Shown here: positions 33,499-45,747 of the stretch, piece by piece
How the letters are laid out: every line of letters starts with the position of its first letter
How positions within the stretch are numbered: the first letter of the stretch is position 1
From: Mixia osmundae IAM 14324
Lineage: Eukaryota; Basidiomycota; Mixiomycetes; Mixiales; Mixiaceae
Direction: 5' to 3'
DNA: 64,000 nt
NCBI RefSeq assembly: GCF_000708205.1
Contig: NW_014575562.1
Span: forward strand, 621,616 to 685,615
The notes under the pieces: generated by a model
Databases searched by the model: none
Seen by the model: the letters and a program-made list of their open reading frames with translations, nothing else
What the model was told of the DNA's origin: nothing
Program-made: the position numbers and the translations under genes

Positions 33499-36400
33499 CT
33501 ACCATGCGAGCCAGGCGAGCAGGCTATTCGGGTATTCGCGCACGATGAGCTTTCGCGTCTCATCCAGCACGATGAAGCCGAGTGCATACGCCATCGGCAG
33601 AAACACGTATTGCGCCGGCACTGCGTACGTCTCAAGCGGCTGATTCAAGGGCTTGAGGTAGCTGAAGAAGCATGCAAGCGCGAGCGCAATCGCCATTGCC
33701 GGGAAAAGATACCAATTGCGAGTCTTTGGGTTGAAAATGGGATCCTGCTGGAAAATCGACAGCCGGCGAGTGCGAGTAGCAAGCAAATTGCCCCATTGAC
33801 CAAGCACAAGCGAGAAGAAGTAAAGTGCCTGAGCTTGAGCCGTTGCCTCTGCAAGCGTCTCTGGATCCACGCCCTGCACCCCTCCGTAGCTGAAGACGAG
33901 CTGAGACCAATGAATGCCATAGGTGTGTTCGAATGCAAAGTAGAAGCAGGCAGTCATCGCGCAGAGGGCTTGTAGATTGCCGAGGAAGAGATACGAGTGG
34001 CAGAGCAATCGCCAATCTGCTAGGCGATCTGTCTTGATGTTGCGGGGTGGTCGGAGCATGATATCCGATTCGGGCTTCTCGTGTATGAGCGAAAGAGCAG
34101 GTGCAACATCGGTCAGGACACAGATGATGATCATCTGCATACTGCTGAGAGCTTGCGGCAGACCAAGCAAGACGCTAAGCAGGACGGGCCAGAGCTCCGC
34201 CCAAGAGCCAGCCACAAGAAGGTATGCGATGACTTTCTTGAGGTTGTCGAAGACCAGACGACCATATTCGATGCCGACCAGGATCGCGCTGAAATCCTCG
34301 AGCAAGACGACATCAGCCGCCTCGACAGCGACGTCACTACCCCCCGCAATGGCGACGCCAATATCTGCTGCTGCGAGTGCACCTGCGTCATTCGTGCCGT
34401 CCCCGGTGACTGCGACGACATTTCCAGCAGCCTGATACGCTTTGACGAGTCTAAACTTTTGTCTGCAGCATGCTTGTCAGTTCAGCTAAGCGGGGCATGC
34501 TTAAATACGTACTCTGGAGTAGTGCGCGCGTATACAGCTTCGGTATAATGCACAATCTGCTTCCATTGTACTTCGTTCATGGCCATCCTGTTTGCTTAAG
34601 GTCAGCAAAAACCCAAAGTGAACACAAGGTCGAAACGTACAGATCGCTGCCGGACAATACGATGGCGGTAGTGATATCACTGTCCGGGCTAAAAGGCTTG
34701 ATGTCCTTCTCGTCGATATCGCGAGGAAGATTGGCGACGGTATGGATGACGTCTGCATTGCCGCTGAGGATGCCAACGCCTTGCGCGATAGCCTTTGCGG
34801 TGGATGCAAAGTCGCCAGTGACCATTGCAAAGCGGATACCTGCGCGTTGACATGTGCTGACCGTAGCAGCCGTATCATGCTTGGGTGGATCGACTAGTCC
34901 GATGAGACCGACGACTTCAAGCTCGACATTGAGAGCGAGCACGGTTTCGCCGAGCAACGCTTTCGAAGCGAAACATGACGCGTCGATCGTGCCGGCTTGG
35001 ATCGTTTTCTTCGCCATAAGTAGCACACGCTGTCCTCGCGCTGCAAAGCTCTCTTGCAGAGTGACGATGTGGCTTTCGGCATCTTCATCCAATGGCGCGA
35101 GCGACCCATCCTCCTGCAGATAGCTGGTGCAGCGACGAAGCAGAATGTCGGGGGCACCCTTGACGAGTAGGACCGCATCATCTTCAGCAGCAGAGAATTC
35201 GGTTCCCTTGTCCGTCTGTCCTGTGCACAGCTTGAGGGCGAATTTGTTCTTGGAATTGAAGGCGAGACGGTAGAGTTCGAGCCACTCTGCACGCGTAGCT
35301 TCGACATCCAGACACTTGTCTGCAAAGCGCAAGAGGCCACTGTCGGTTGCGTCGCCGATGACGCGTCGTTCGACTGGCTTCTCCTTTTCGCTCTGCGTTT
35401 GAGTAGCTTCGAATTCGGCATCATTGACAACAGTAGCGACTGTGGCAAGCTCGCGGATGATTCGAGACTGGGAAGCGTTCGACTTGGCGGCAGCGATCGC
35501 ATCAACAGCGGTGTAAGACGAGTCGCCAACACCAAGCGACATGACCGTCATCTGGTTTGTTGTCAGCGTACCGGTCTTGTCGGACAGAACGACATTGACA
35601 GCGCCGAGTGTCTCGACCGTCGAGAGACCTTTGGCGAGGATCTTGTGCTCTTTGAGCTTATTCGCGATGATTGTGAGCGAGCTCGAGACGCAGATTGGTA
35701 GTCCTTCTGGTATGAAAGAGACCAAGATGGAGACGACATCGATGAGTATACCGCTGACGGAGATGAAGTCGGGGTGCTTCGGTCTGAGCCACGCCGCCCA
35801 GAGAATGACGATGATGACAGCCACGGAAATAGCGAGTGAGGCGATAATGGCGACAAATCTGAACACTTCTCGCTCGAGCGTCGTCATCTGCTTCTTGCTC
35901 TGTTGTGTCATTGCCGAGATACGGCCGAAGACTGTATTGTCGCCTGTAGCCACAACAAGCGCTTTACCTGACCCCGACACGCAGAGTGTGCCTTGCAATG
36001 CGATGTTGGCAGACTCCATAAAGCTGTCCCTTGTTGCATCTGAGGTAGCGAGCACTGCTTCCGACTCGCCTGTGAGGATGGAGCGATCGAACGACATGTC
36101 AGCCGATGATTCGATGATTCGGCAGTCGGCCGCAAGCTTCTGACCCATCTTGACATGGAGCAAATCGCCAGGCACGACACTTTTGTACGGTATTTTGAGC
36201 ATTGAGCCGGACCGGCTGACAAGCACATCGGTCGGAAGCATGCCCGCAATACTCTTCATGGTCTGCGTCGTGGACCAGTCCTGCCACGCGTTGAAAGCTG
36301 CCGACATGGCGCATACGATGAGCAGCACGATCGCCAGTGCAAGATTGGATACTGAAGGGTCAGGATCACCGAGCGGGCGCCAGCTGATGAAGGTGATGAC

Positions 36401-37047
36401 CGCGCAGATCAGCAAAAGACTGTGCGCATGGTCAGACGGGGCAAAGCTGGACTATATCGCAGGGCGTACCTGCCAAAGCCACCCAGGATGTAGCCGGCAA
36501 TCTTTCTTGCCCATCTGTTCGGCGCTGCAGTGATCTGATTGGGGCCATGCTGTGCTAACCGCTTTTCTACTTGCGCGGGCTCGAGGCCGTTTTGCGTGTC
36601 TGCGCTCAGGCGCGTCGACACTTCATCAATCGAAAGACTAGCCCATTGCAGCTCTGCAAGATCTTGCACTGCTTTGCTCTTCTTCGCTGAGACCTTGGCC
36701 GCCAAGACAGTGCCGCTCTTAGACTCTCTCGTCTCATTGACGTGGAGTGAGATCGTTCTGAATTCGAGAGGGATCCGTGCAGATGGCTCACTCGGTGCAG
36801 GACGAGATGTACCGCCAGGCACCCAGGAGATTGACATCGTTCGTGGGACTTCTTTGCTGCCCGTGCGATGCTGCATTCTCTTGAGGTCGAGCTCTCGTTG
36901 TTGACTGTCCTTGTCGGGGAGCGTCGACAGGTGAGGCAGTGCAGCGACGAAGCTCAGTCTGCCTTTGGGTTCCTCTGTGGTCGGAAGGGCCTCGATGTCC
37001 TTCTCGTCTACACTCGACCTCGACATGCTCTGGCGCGAGTCTGTCAT
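33499..37047 (-). CDS. P-type ATPase, fungal IIC (Na,K-ATPase alpha-like)
   Basis: Multi-exon gene of about 1,100 residues. After a disordered N-terminus (MTDSRQSMSRSSVDEKDIEAL), a cation-ATPase N-terminal domain (DEVSTRLSADTQNGL), GGFGSLLLICAVITFISW (first helices), ILTGESEAV (TGES dephosphorylation loop), VVLSDKTGTLTTNQMTVM (phosphorylated Asp, about 35571-35590), VKGAPDILL, VTGDFASTAKAIA hinge and LPQALSSMQMIIICVLTDVAPALSL at the M5/M6 region. It ends FIVLDETRKLIVREYPN. IIC pumps in fungi lack a beta subunit; substrate may be Na+ or K+ and is not provable here. Intron 1 is 36420-36469; others lie near 34440-34480 and 34575-34640. Confidence 0.92.
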
Positions 37048-37791
37048 TCTTGCTGGTCGTCGGAGCGTACGCGAGCTGACGGTCGTGAGCTGTGGTGGCT
37101 AGGAGGTCAGTCGATGCGAGCGTGTACCTGACTTCAGCAAGAGGGAGTCAGTCTCTCCGGCGCAAAGACTTTATACTTCTTCCAAGGCTGCAAACACAGC
37201 CTTCGCGCGCGCTTTGACCCTTTTACGAAAGCTTGCATTCAACAGCTCAGTCAGACCATTCTAGCCTGTCCTAACTTTGGCGCGCCAACAGCTTGGTTCA
37301 ACTCGATTTAGAATCCGAAGCGGCGCTGTCCTGGGGCGTCCTCATTTTCAGACGACACAGGCCCGCCGAATTATCAAATACTAGCGCCGCGAGGCCGATC
37401 ATGATCATGAGCTCATCCATCGCTTACGATGACGGCCAGCAGTCCGTCTCGTGCGACAAGAACCTGGAGCAGCCAGCGACTTGCCTCCCGCGGCTCTGAG
37501 AAGATCTCTCGGAGCGTTGTAACACGACATTGCAAAGGGCGTCGCCAAAGCACCTCTGTCGCGAGGCAGCATGTGTTTCAGAGTGTCATCGCCCTCGACG
37601 AGTTGTGATGGCGGACAGGAACGCGGCAAGAAGCTCGCTCGACCTAGCTTTAGAGCCTGCGCCCGGCAGGGCTGTGTTGCTGCTCGTCAGTCACAAGGCC
37701 CGGAAGAGGCGAGGCGAACTGCGAATTGCGCAGTCGGTACTGAATTCTATAAGAAGACATTGCCTGTTGCTGCGTCCTGTCCAAAGACGCT
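37048..37791. promoter_or_regulatory. divergent promoter region of P-type ATPase and aspartic protease
   Basis: 744 bp with no supported gene. It should contain promoters and 5' UTRs of both divergent genes; open frames here lack family signal. Confidence 0.4.
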
Positions 37792-39258
37792 ATGAAGACA
37801 GTCGCCTGCATTTGTATACTGCTCCTTGGTTCGACACAAGCCCAACAGCATTTCGACCTCGTCAGGCGGGCAAGGCCGCATCCCACCGCGCGCAATCATC
37901 CCTCACTGCAAGCGTGGGCAACACGGGCGGGTGACCATCTAGCTGCGAAGTATGGCCATACAAAGGCTATACTGCCTGGACAGCGTAGCAAGCGGCGTCG
38001 CGCAGCCTCGGAGCCGCTCATCAATGTATGGAGCGACAGTGAATACGTCAGCGCTATCACCATAGGCACACCGGGTACAAGCTTCGACCTGGTGATGGAC
38101 ACGGGCTCGGGAGATATGATCGTTGCAAGCTCGAGCTGCTCCTCGGGATGCACTAACATCACGAACAAGTATGACACCAGCTCAAGCTCTACTTCAGATT
38201 CCACAAGCACTGCCTTTGAAATCACGTCAGCTTCCCGCATCCCTTCTCTCTTCAGCTCAGGCTGACGGGTCTATAGCTATGGCTCGGGTTCGGCTAGCGG
38301 TACACTCGTCACCGACGTTGTTGCCATCGGCGGTCTGTCCGTCACTTCCCAGGTCTTTGCCGACTGCGACAAGATTTCCAACGGACTACTGCAAGGGTCA
38401 GTCACCGGTCTCATGGGCCTCGGCTTCAAAGCGCTGTCGACTTCCGGAGCGACACCTTTCTGGCAGAATCTTGCAGATGGTGGCCTACTACCCGCACAAG
38501 AATTTGCCTTCGCTCTCACGCGCTTCGTCAATGCGACAAAGGCACAGGAATACGAGCCGGGCGGCATCATGACCCTCGGCGGCGTCAACGATACGCTTTA
38601 CTCCGGCGACATTGCATATCACTCGCTCAGCGAAAGCGAGAAATACTGGCAAGTATCTCTTAGCGGGCTTGCGGTAGGCTCCACTTCGCTATCCAACTTT
38701 TCGACGGCTAGCGTTGCGCTAGACACGGGCACATCGCTCATTGGCGCGCCCGACGATGTAGTAGCGAGCGTTTTTGCTCTGATACCCGGCTCCAGTCCAG
38801 CCACTGACCCTGGATACGAAGGCTACTATACTTTCCCTTGCGATGCGAGCATCGACTTTAGCGTAACAATCGACAGCATACGATACCCTGTCAGCGATGC
38901 CGACTTCAATGTCGGTCAGCTTAGTCAGAACAGCTGCCTCGGCGCGCTCTTCGCATTATCGACGAGCAGCTCGAGCACATCACCACAGTACATTCTTGGC
39001 GATTCATTTATCAAGAATTACTATACCGTGTTTCGCTACAAGCCCACCGCGTCAATAGGATTCGCCACGCTGTCTGCAGAATCGCTGACGCTGCAGGATG
39101 CCGACATCGAGGGACTCTTGAAAGCGACCGGCTTGTCAGACTCGACAGGCTCCACTTCTGACGCTGCTAGCCTACTCAGGCCAATCTGCTCAATCACCGC
39201 AGCGATTGGCATCGTCATGATCACCATGTGCATCAGTCTTATTGCAACTCTCGCATGA
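37792..39258 (+). CDS. GPI-anchored aspartic protease (pepsin A1, yapsin-like)
   Basis: Two exons (intron 38226-38276) give 471 residues. Signal peptide MKTVACICILLLGSTQA, a basic propeptide with a KRRRAAS cleavage-like site, then the two catalytic loops: DLVMDTGSGDM (Asp about residue 104) and VALDTGTSLIGAP (about 293). Flap region YGSGSASGTLVTD; substrate-binding stretch QYILGDSFIKNYYTVF. The C-terminal hydrophobic segment (ICSITAAIGIVMITMCISLIATLA) after a Ser-rich stretch resembles a GPI signal. Acts at the cell surface, processing wall or secreted proteins. Confidence 0.92.
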
Positions 39259-39390
39259 GCATCATTTTGCATCACATAGCTTTGCATTCTACAGTAGTGT
39301 AGCACATCAGATTCTAGTATATACACGTTCTCGTCCCCTAACCCACGAGCTCGTTTGAAAGTTTGATGTTGGACGTAATCTGACCAGAGA

Positions 39391-40960
39391 CTACAGTCGA
39401 GGGAAGCTATATGCAGAGAGCATTGGCTCGAGCATGCCCGGCTCGTCGCCGGGTGTCATAGACGATCCAGACGATTCGTCGTTGTTGAAATAAGCGATCT
39501 CGCCGAATGGGCTAGCTGAGCCATCCAGAACCGAGCCGGTTGAATTGTATTCTGATTTGCGATGCGTTTGCTCGAGCGAGAATGCTCGTGCGGGAGAGAG
39601 CGAGTCCGCAGGCGCGGTCACCGAGAGACCGGAAGGACTAAGCGTTTCTTGGGGCTCTTGCTTGATGGCGGGCGTACGTGGCCTTTGACCAGCAAAGTCT
39701 CGCGTCGTGAGCATATCGCGCGGTGTGCGGAACGACCAGTCGACTTGAGCAAACATCGCAGATTGTCTATAGCCTGGCATAGTTGTTGCGATCAGAGAAG
39801 GCAACACGAACGGGGCGGGCTCTGCTGGCGGAATGATCGTTTCCGTGTCAAAGGCTGACATTTGTGAGCCGGCAAACGGTGGGCCGCCAGGCGCGATGGG
39901 GAGCATAGTAGGCGCAATGGGGACCGCTTGACCCATCGTCAAGAATCTCGACATGCCGAGATCCTTGACCTGATCTGGCCAGATGACGTTCTGAGCGCGG
40001 AGATCGAGCAGAGGAAAGCCGGCGGTGGCAGAGGGGAGCGAGGTTGACATCTGCCTTGCATAGGGAGGAGGACTCGTCGACGTTTGAGGTGAGAGCGACG
40101 GACGAGCGGCCTTGCTATCCGAGAAATTGCTCAGACAGCTTGACGAACGAGTCTTGGGTAGACCCCGGGAGAGGTCGAGAGTGCCCGAATGATGCTGATC
40201 AAAGAGCGATGCGCCCGTGCCAGAGCGTCGGCGTTGATCCATGCGAGCTCCTTCGGGCTTGTTGGTGCTGCAAGAGCGCTCGAGCGCACGCAGCTCGGTC
40301 TCGGATAGACCAAGGCGAGAGGCCAGATGTTCGACGACGCGCAAGAGACGAGAGTGCTCTGCTTGCGTAGGCGCGACTTCCGTGGCAACGCATCTAGACA
40401 GGATGGATGAGCTTGCTGACAAGCACGAATGCAGTCAACATACTGAGGTTCTGCCGACTTCCAGATACATGGCTCCCCTCGGGCGCGGCAAGATGCACAT
40501 GGTAGACACCTATCACACTGTGGAGACACACTCTTCTTCAGCAACGGTATCATGCTAAAGACCGATAGATGCGCACTTTGGTCTTCTTCTTGCGACATCC
40601 TTCGCAGGACATTGCTTTGCGGTTGCGACGTCTCTTGCTTTCGGACGATGCTCTGAAGTTGCGGTGGTCAACAAAGTAGGCGTCATCCACATCGTTGACA
40701 GCATGGCCTGTTGATTGACGGCGTTTGATGGAGCCTGTCTGACTTGCGCGGCGCTGATGGATCGTGTTGCTGTCGTCATCGTCATCCTCCTCGTTGTCGT
40801 CCTCGTACTCGCCTTCGCCGTCTGTATCAAGCTCGCCATCACCGTCGCTGGAGCGATAGGAGATGGACTTGCGCTTGCGAGACGACATCCGCCTGGGTTC
40901 GCAGGTCTGTATGTTCGATAAAGCTGTGCCGCTATTGGAACCGTCTGGAGAGGAAAGCAT
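39391..40960 (-). CDS. Zn2Cys6 fungal transcription factor
   Basis: Acidic N-terminus, then a basic helix and the binuclear cluster CEGCRKKKTKCDRCLPCASCRARGEPC, six cysteines spaced C-x2-C-x6-C-x5-C-x2-C-x6-C once an intron (GTGCGC...CCACAG, around 40505-40565) is spliced. A second intron (GTATGT...TCTAG) precedes a leucine-rich helix, HSRLLRVVEHLASRLGLSETEL, likely the dimerisation coiled coil. The C-terminal 300 residues are disordered. Such factors bind CGG-containing DNA sites, usually as dimers. The regulated genes cannot be told. The in-frame ATG is at 40960. Confidence 0.8.
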
Positions 40961-41984
40961 GATGGTGTACAACGTATTATAGGGTGTGCTGATAGAGCTT
41001 GGTTGGGACCGTCGTGCTGACTTGCATTCGACAGAGCGGCGTTCTTTCTTGCGCCAGTCTGAGGACTAATAGACTGGAGCGGGTCAACGTGCTAAACTTA
41101 TACCATCTGAGCAGTGCAGGCGAAACCGTCTGGTCTGCTTTCAGGAACTCGTCATGATGACTCGCCCGTCCCTCAACAGCTTGCCTCGCCCACCCATGCA
41201 GACATGCTCCACGACGATCCCGGCCGCGCAAGCTCTACAGCAGGGGAAGCACATGGCACGACTTGTCTGACGCCGCGCTGCAGTCCAGTCTTTGAGACAC
41301 CGAAGCGGCCGCCAATAGAGCCCTGTCTAGGAGAATATCGCGTGTTCATTAATCGAAGAGAGACGGGAAGCACAGAACTATCACATGGTCGGTAAGTTTG
41401 CGCGGCACAGCCAGGGCGAGGGACCCATCGATCACGTAAGACTGCCGCCGATAGGGCAACGTGTCTGTCCTGCCCACTGTCTGTGACACGTTGTCCGTCG
41501 TGGCATGGGCTGACGGCGGATCGGCAGGAAAGGCGCTGGCGCTGTTAAGTGACGCAGATGAGCAAAAATCGCGGCCTATCAACGAGATTGCGGTGCCGAC
41601 GTATAATGTCCGCGTACACGCGGCGACAAGAAAGGCTCCTATCGGCGACGTTCGGCGTATGGCCTAGAATGATGAGGAGGGGCAGTGCGCGCTAGTGTGT
41701 GTGACCGAGTATGAGCGTATGAGTCCCATGAAGGGGGAAGCGAATGCGGAGTGCAGTAAGGCGGCAGTCGATGGTCGAGGTGCTCTATCGGCCGATGAAA
41801 TTTTTACCATACGCAGGGGTCCGTGTAAAACGAAAGAAATGACAGGGAATCAACAAAAAGATGCATTGAGGGTAATAGTACTAGTCGTGATCTAGCCTCT
41901 CGTCGATGTCGTGCTCCTTCGGGGTGGCCAACGAAGGGATGTCGGACGAGATTGAGCGCGTGTGAGGGGGTTTGATTCTCCTAC
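40961..41984. other. intergenic stretch upstream of the Zn2Cys6 gene
   Basis: About 1 kb without a supported gene between the 5' end of the Zn2Cys6 gene and the 3' end of the CYSTM gene. Frames such as plus 41461-41667 show no recognisable family. It likely holds a long regulator promoter and the CYSTM 3' UTR. Confidence 0.45.
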
Positions 41985-42571
41985 CTAGAACATACAGTCG
42001 AGGCAGAGATCTGCGAATATGCAGCATCAGCGGCTGCGAGGAATTGCAAGCACAGAGCTTCTGCTGACCTTCGACGAGACAGCAAGCGCACATTCCCGCT
42101 AGACAAGCCAGGCAGCCCGTGCCACCGCCACCTCCTTGCTTCTTCTGATTTTGTACGTAGACCGGTTCTGTGCGCAATTTGCTCGTCAGACTACGCACTG
42201 ACCGACGTAAAGTCTGCTGTGGAGCTCACGGGGTTGCTGCTGTTGGTAGTTTTGCTGCGGGTATTGCTGCTGACCGTACTGTTGCTGCGGGTAGCCTTGG
42301 TTGTAGCCCTGCTGACCGGGCTGCTGGTACGCATTTTGCGGTTGGGGCGGGCCGTAGTAGCCTCCCTGCTGGGGACCTCCGTAGCCCTGTTGGGGACCTC
42401 CGTAGCCTTGCTGGGGCGGATAGCCTCTGGACTGATCGCCGTTGCCCTGACCGTAGAACTCCTTTGCTGTTGGAAGATCCACAAAGGCGTCAGCCTGAGT
42501 TCGTTCAGCCAATGCACGATGTCCAGCCGAACAGCTGCAACGATCGTGATCTGCTATGACTGACCGGCCAT
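41985..42571 (-). CDS. CYSTM-domain protein with GYGGPQQ/PQQ-rich repeat region
   Basis: Four exons (42565-42571, 42230-42466, 42069-42167, 41985-42010) sum to 369 nt, 122 residues; exon 1 is only 7 nt. The start MAAKEFYGQGNGDQSRGY runs into Tyr/Gln/Pro/Gly-rich repeats, then QGGGGGTGCLACLAGMCACCLVED, the cysteine-rich tail-anchor of CYSTM proteins, ending CLDCMF. Family knowledge: these small proteins sit in membranes by the Cys-rich helix and are linked to stress tolerance. Fungal members commonly start with disordered Pro/Gln/Tyr runs. Confidence 0.85.
42365..42425 (+). repeat. short tandem coding repeat (GYGGPQQ)
   Basis: On the plus strand GGGGACCTCCGTAGCC-like units of about 21 bp repeat, coding on the minus strand for GYGGPQQ twice or more. 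The repeat lies inside exon 2 of the CYSTM gene and its copy number probably varies between strains. Confidence 0.6.
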
Positions 42572-42855
42572 TGGGAAGGTGTGTTATAAGCTTAGAATTC
42601 GCTGCCGATGGCCGACACGACGGCGCAAGGATGTCTCCTTGAGGCGGTGTAACAAGCTCGGACCCTGACAACTCGCCAGCGGATCAGTCACATGGCCGTA
42701 CATCGTCAGCGGACCGCCTACGAGGACTTGTCGTATAGAACTTGCTCGAGCTGGCTTCAACACCGCTTTGTTTCAGTGGACGGCCCGCTAGCCGGGAGAT
42801 GTTTCGTGCGCGGTCCAAATTTGAATTTTTATGAGTGCAATAGGGTACGCCATAC

Positions 42856-44770
42856 TCAGGCTACAGTCTTCTGATGCACACTCTTCGCGCGCGTCAGCTG
42901 ATCATAGCCATACTTGCTCAGACTGATCCCCCGGCCAGAATCCTTGACGCCAGTCCAAGCGAGCTCAGGAGCAAGGAAATCACATCTACATTGCCCACTC
43001 AGTTTTGCGTTTCCTGCACAGTGGGAAAGCTTGCCTGTTCATAAAGACTGTTCCCGCATCGACCTCGCTGACGAGGTCGTTGAAGGCATCCGCATCGTTT
43101 GTCCAAATAGACGCTGTGAGGCCGTAGCGAGAGTCGTTCATGAGTGCAACTGCTTCCTCGTCCGTCTTGACCTTCATCACGCCCACGACAGGACCACTGT
43201 AGGCCTCTTCTCAGAAGGTCTGCTACCGAAGCAAGGGGAGAGACGTACAAGGTTTCCTCGGTCATGATGGCCATGGTGTGATTGACGTCGACAAGGACTT
43301 GCGGTGCGACGTATGTCGTCCCTTCGGCCGCCTTTGCTTGCACTTCCTCAGGTATGAGCGTTCGCGCTCCTTGTGACACTGTCAAACAGACACGGCGATC
43401 AGCAAGAGCGCACTGACCCGAGGATCAGGCTTGCAAGCTTCAGCTATTTGTTTGCGTATGGCAGCAGCAGATGGGATGCTGATGACGGGTCCGAGGCTTG
43501 TCTCTTTCTCTCTTGGATCACCGAGCTTCAGATCACCGGCCTCCTTCGCGAGCTGGATGATGAATGCATCGTAGATCGATTCGTGCACGTAGATGCGCTC
43601 GACAGAGCAGCATGATTGCCCAGAATTGAAGAAGGCGCCGTCCGCCAGCTCAGTCGCTGCAAAGACAGGATCGGCATCTGACTATGCTCTCAGCCTCTAT
43701 CTGCACTCAGAACATGCCGAACATACCCTTGCGAACATAAGCTGGGTCCTTGCCGCCGAGCTCGAGACCGACGCTCTTGAAGCCCTCGCCAGCAGTGGCA
43801 TTCCTGCCTACCCTTCGACCATTCTCGACACTGCCCGTGAAAGCAACCGAAGCGACGCGAGGATCTCGAACGACAGAATCCATCTGGTCGAGCGTGAGAT
43901 GGAGCGTTTGACAGACATCTTTGGGCAAGCCCGCCTCGAGCAGTAGCGCCGACATCTGCTCTGACGACGTAGGCGTCTGTGGGGAGGGCTTCAGGAGCAG
44001 CGTATTGCCTGCCAGTAGTGCAGGCAAAAGCGTGTTCGATTGGATCAGATCTACTCTATGCATCAGCTTTGAGCGAATTTGACGCAGATAGGAACGAACA
44101 CGGGAACTGTGACGAAGTCAGCACGACTTCTCGACAGCCCAGCTCTGACGTACGTTCCAAGCGCTGATGATGAAGATGACGCCAAGACGCTCTCGTCTGA
44201 TCGACTTCTTGAACTTGCCCTCCTTTCGCTCTTGCTCGCCCGTGACATCAACTTCGGCTAGCGCTTCGTCTGCAATACTGATCATATACCTCGATCTCGA
44301 TACAAAGCCAGCGATCTCGAGGTGTGCGAACTTGATGGGCCTGCGCCGCCGCAGATCAGCCGATAGTCGATAGACCGCGTTGTCGATGGCTCACCTGCCC
44401 ATCTGCTCCGTGATCTCAAGCGCAAGGGCATCTTGTCGCGCTTCGACGAGGTCAAGGAACTTATTGGCTGTAGCCTTACGTTCTTCGAGTGAGGTGAGTC
44501 GCCAAGCTTTGCCTGCTTCGACGGACTTGCCAACCGAGGCAGCTACATCACTGTCGCTCAAGAGCTGCCTGATCACGACAGGTTGGCCATCAATGGGGGA
44601 GATCTGTCGCACTCTGATGAGCTCTTGATAGCGCGAGCCTGCAAGTATCTGCGTACGGTGGTCTGCACGCCTGGTCCGCCGGCGGTGAGTGCATGAGGTT
44701 GATCAGCTGCAGTCGAAGGCGAAGCTACTGCGTCGCCACTTGCTGCCTTGTCCAAGCCGAGGAGCTGCAT
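42856..44770 (-). CDS. aldehyde dehydrogenase (NAD(P)-dependent)
   Basis: Multi-exon gene. Family blocks: ISPIDGQPVVIR at the start, RRERLGVIFIISAWN, NTLLPALLAGNTLLLKPSPQTP, SVAFTGSVENGRR, GLELGGKDPAYVR (active-site Glu), FFNSGQSCCSVERIYV (catalytic Cys), EETLYVSPLAS, MNDSRYGLTASIWT and SGRGISLSKYGYDQL. It oxidises aldehydes to acids; substrate unknown. Introns leave clean frames, for example GTACGC...GCGACAG before ISPIDG. Start at 44770 (MQLLGLDK); an upstream ATG at 44818 is also possible. No clear mitochondrial presequence. Confidence 0.88.
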
Positions 44771-44902
44771 CTCGCATGAGCTGAAGCAAGGCTTACTTAT
44801 CTGCTCGGCCACATACACTGGAGATCTGCGCCGTCATGGCCAAGCACGAGAGCGGTCGTGAACTTCGCGCTTTCGTAGCAGAAATCAAAGTGTCGTCATC
44901 AC

Positions 44903-45744
44903 ATGGCAAGTTTTGACATCTTCACAGCTTGCCTCAACGGTACAGCCACCGTCTAGCCTACACACCCTCATCGCTGATCGACGTGCCCAGGGCAAGCAAA
45001 TTTGGTAGCTTCGGCGATCAGTAGAGACCACGAATTGATCAACAAGCAAGACCCCAATTCAGACGGGAGGACAGCATTGCATCATGCCTGCACGGCAGGC
45101 TCGCTAGACACAGTCACCGCTCTGCTGAGCACGAACAGAGCCGACGTGAACGCGAGAGATGGCAGCGGGTTCACGCCTTTGCTCGTCGCTTGCGCGGCAG
45201 GTCAACTGGGCATTGTGCAAGCTCTCATCGGTGCGGGAGCGGACGTCACTGCAACCAATGCAAGAGGTCAGACGGGCCTGCACTATGCAGCGAGTAGAGG
45301 GAACGTGCCTGTCGCGACGGCGTTACTCGCCAAAGGCGCAGATGTCAACGCGCGCGACAGAGGTGGTCAATTGCCATTGTTCGTCTTTGCCCATTCGCTC
45401 GACATGAGCCAGTACTGACGCTTGGTCCAAACAGACATAGAGCGGCATCGATGGGTTCGGTGCCGTTCATCCAGCTCGTATTGAAAGCCAACCCGGGCGC
45501 AAAGACGCCATCGCAAGGCAAGCCGAGACTGAACACGCTCGACAATAATAGCAATACGCCCTTGCATCTCGCCATCGAGTCTGGCCATGCCGAAGCTGCC
45601 GTCGTGCTCATCGAAGGCGGCGCTGATCGTGAGCGACTCAATGGCGATGGCGTACGAGCGGAAGACATGGAAGGTGTCGGCGGACAAGAGGCGCGGAAAG
45701 TCAAGGCGTACATCATCTCGCACTGCGGTCGAGCGGGCGAGTAG
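44903..45744 (+). CDS. NAS6: gankyrin/Nas6 proteasome assembly chaperone
   Basis: Three exons (44903-44939, 44991-45378, 45435-45744) sum to 735 nt, 244 residues. Start MASFDIFTACLNGQANLVAS, then ankyrin repeats: DGRTALHHACTAGSLDTVTA, ADVNARDGSGFTPLLVACAA, RGQTGLHYAASRGN, LHRAASMGSVPF, NNSNTPLHLAIESGHAEA. About 6-7 repeats, matching the gankyrin/Nas6 length (226-231 residues) and N-terminal cap. Nas6 binds Rpt3 and helps build the 19S base. Together with DSS1 and RPT4 it makes three proteasome genes in this window, not adjacent. Confidence 0.82.
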
Positions 45745-45747
45745 TGC

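Noticed and set aside
41461-41667. Open frame upstream of the Zn2Cys6 gene
   Set aside because: Short, no conserved motif and not joined to other exons.
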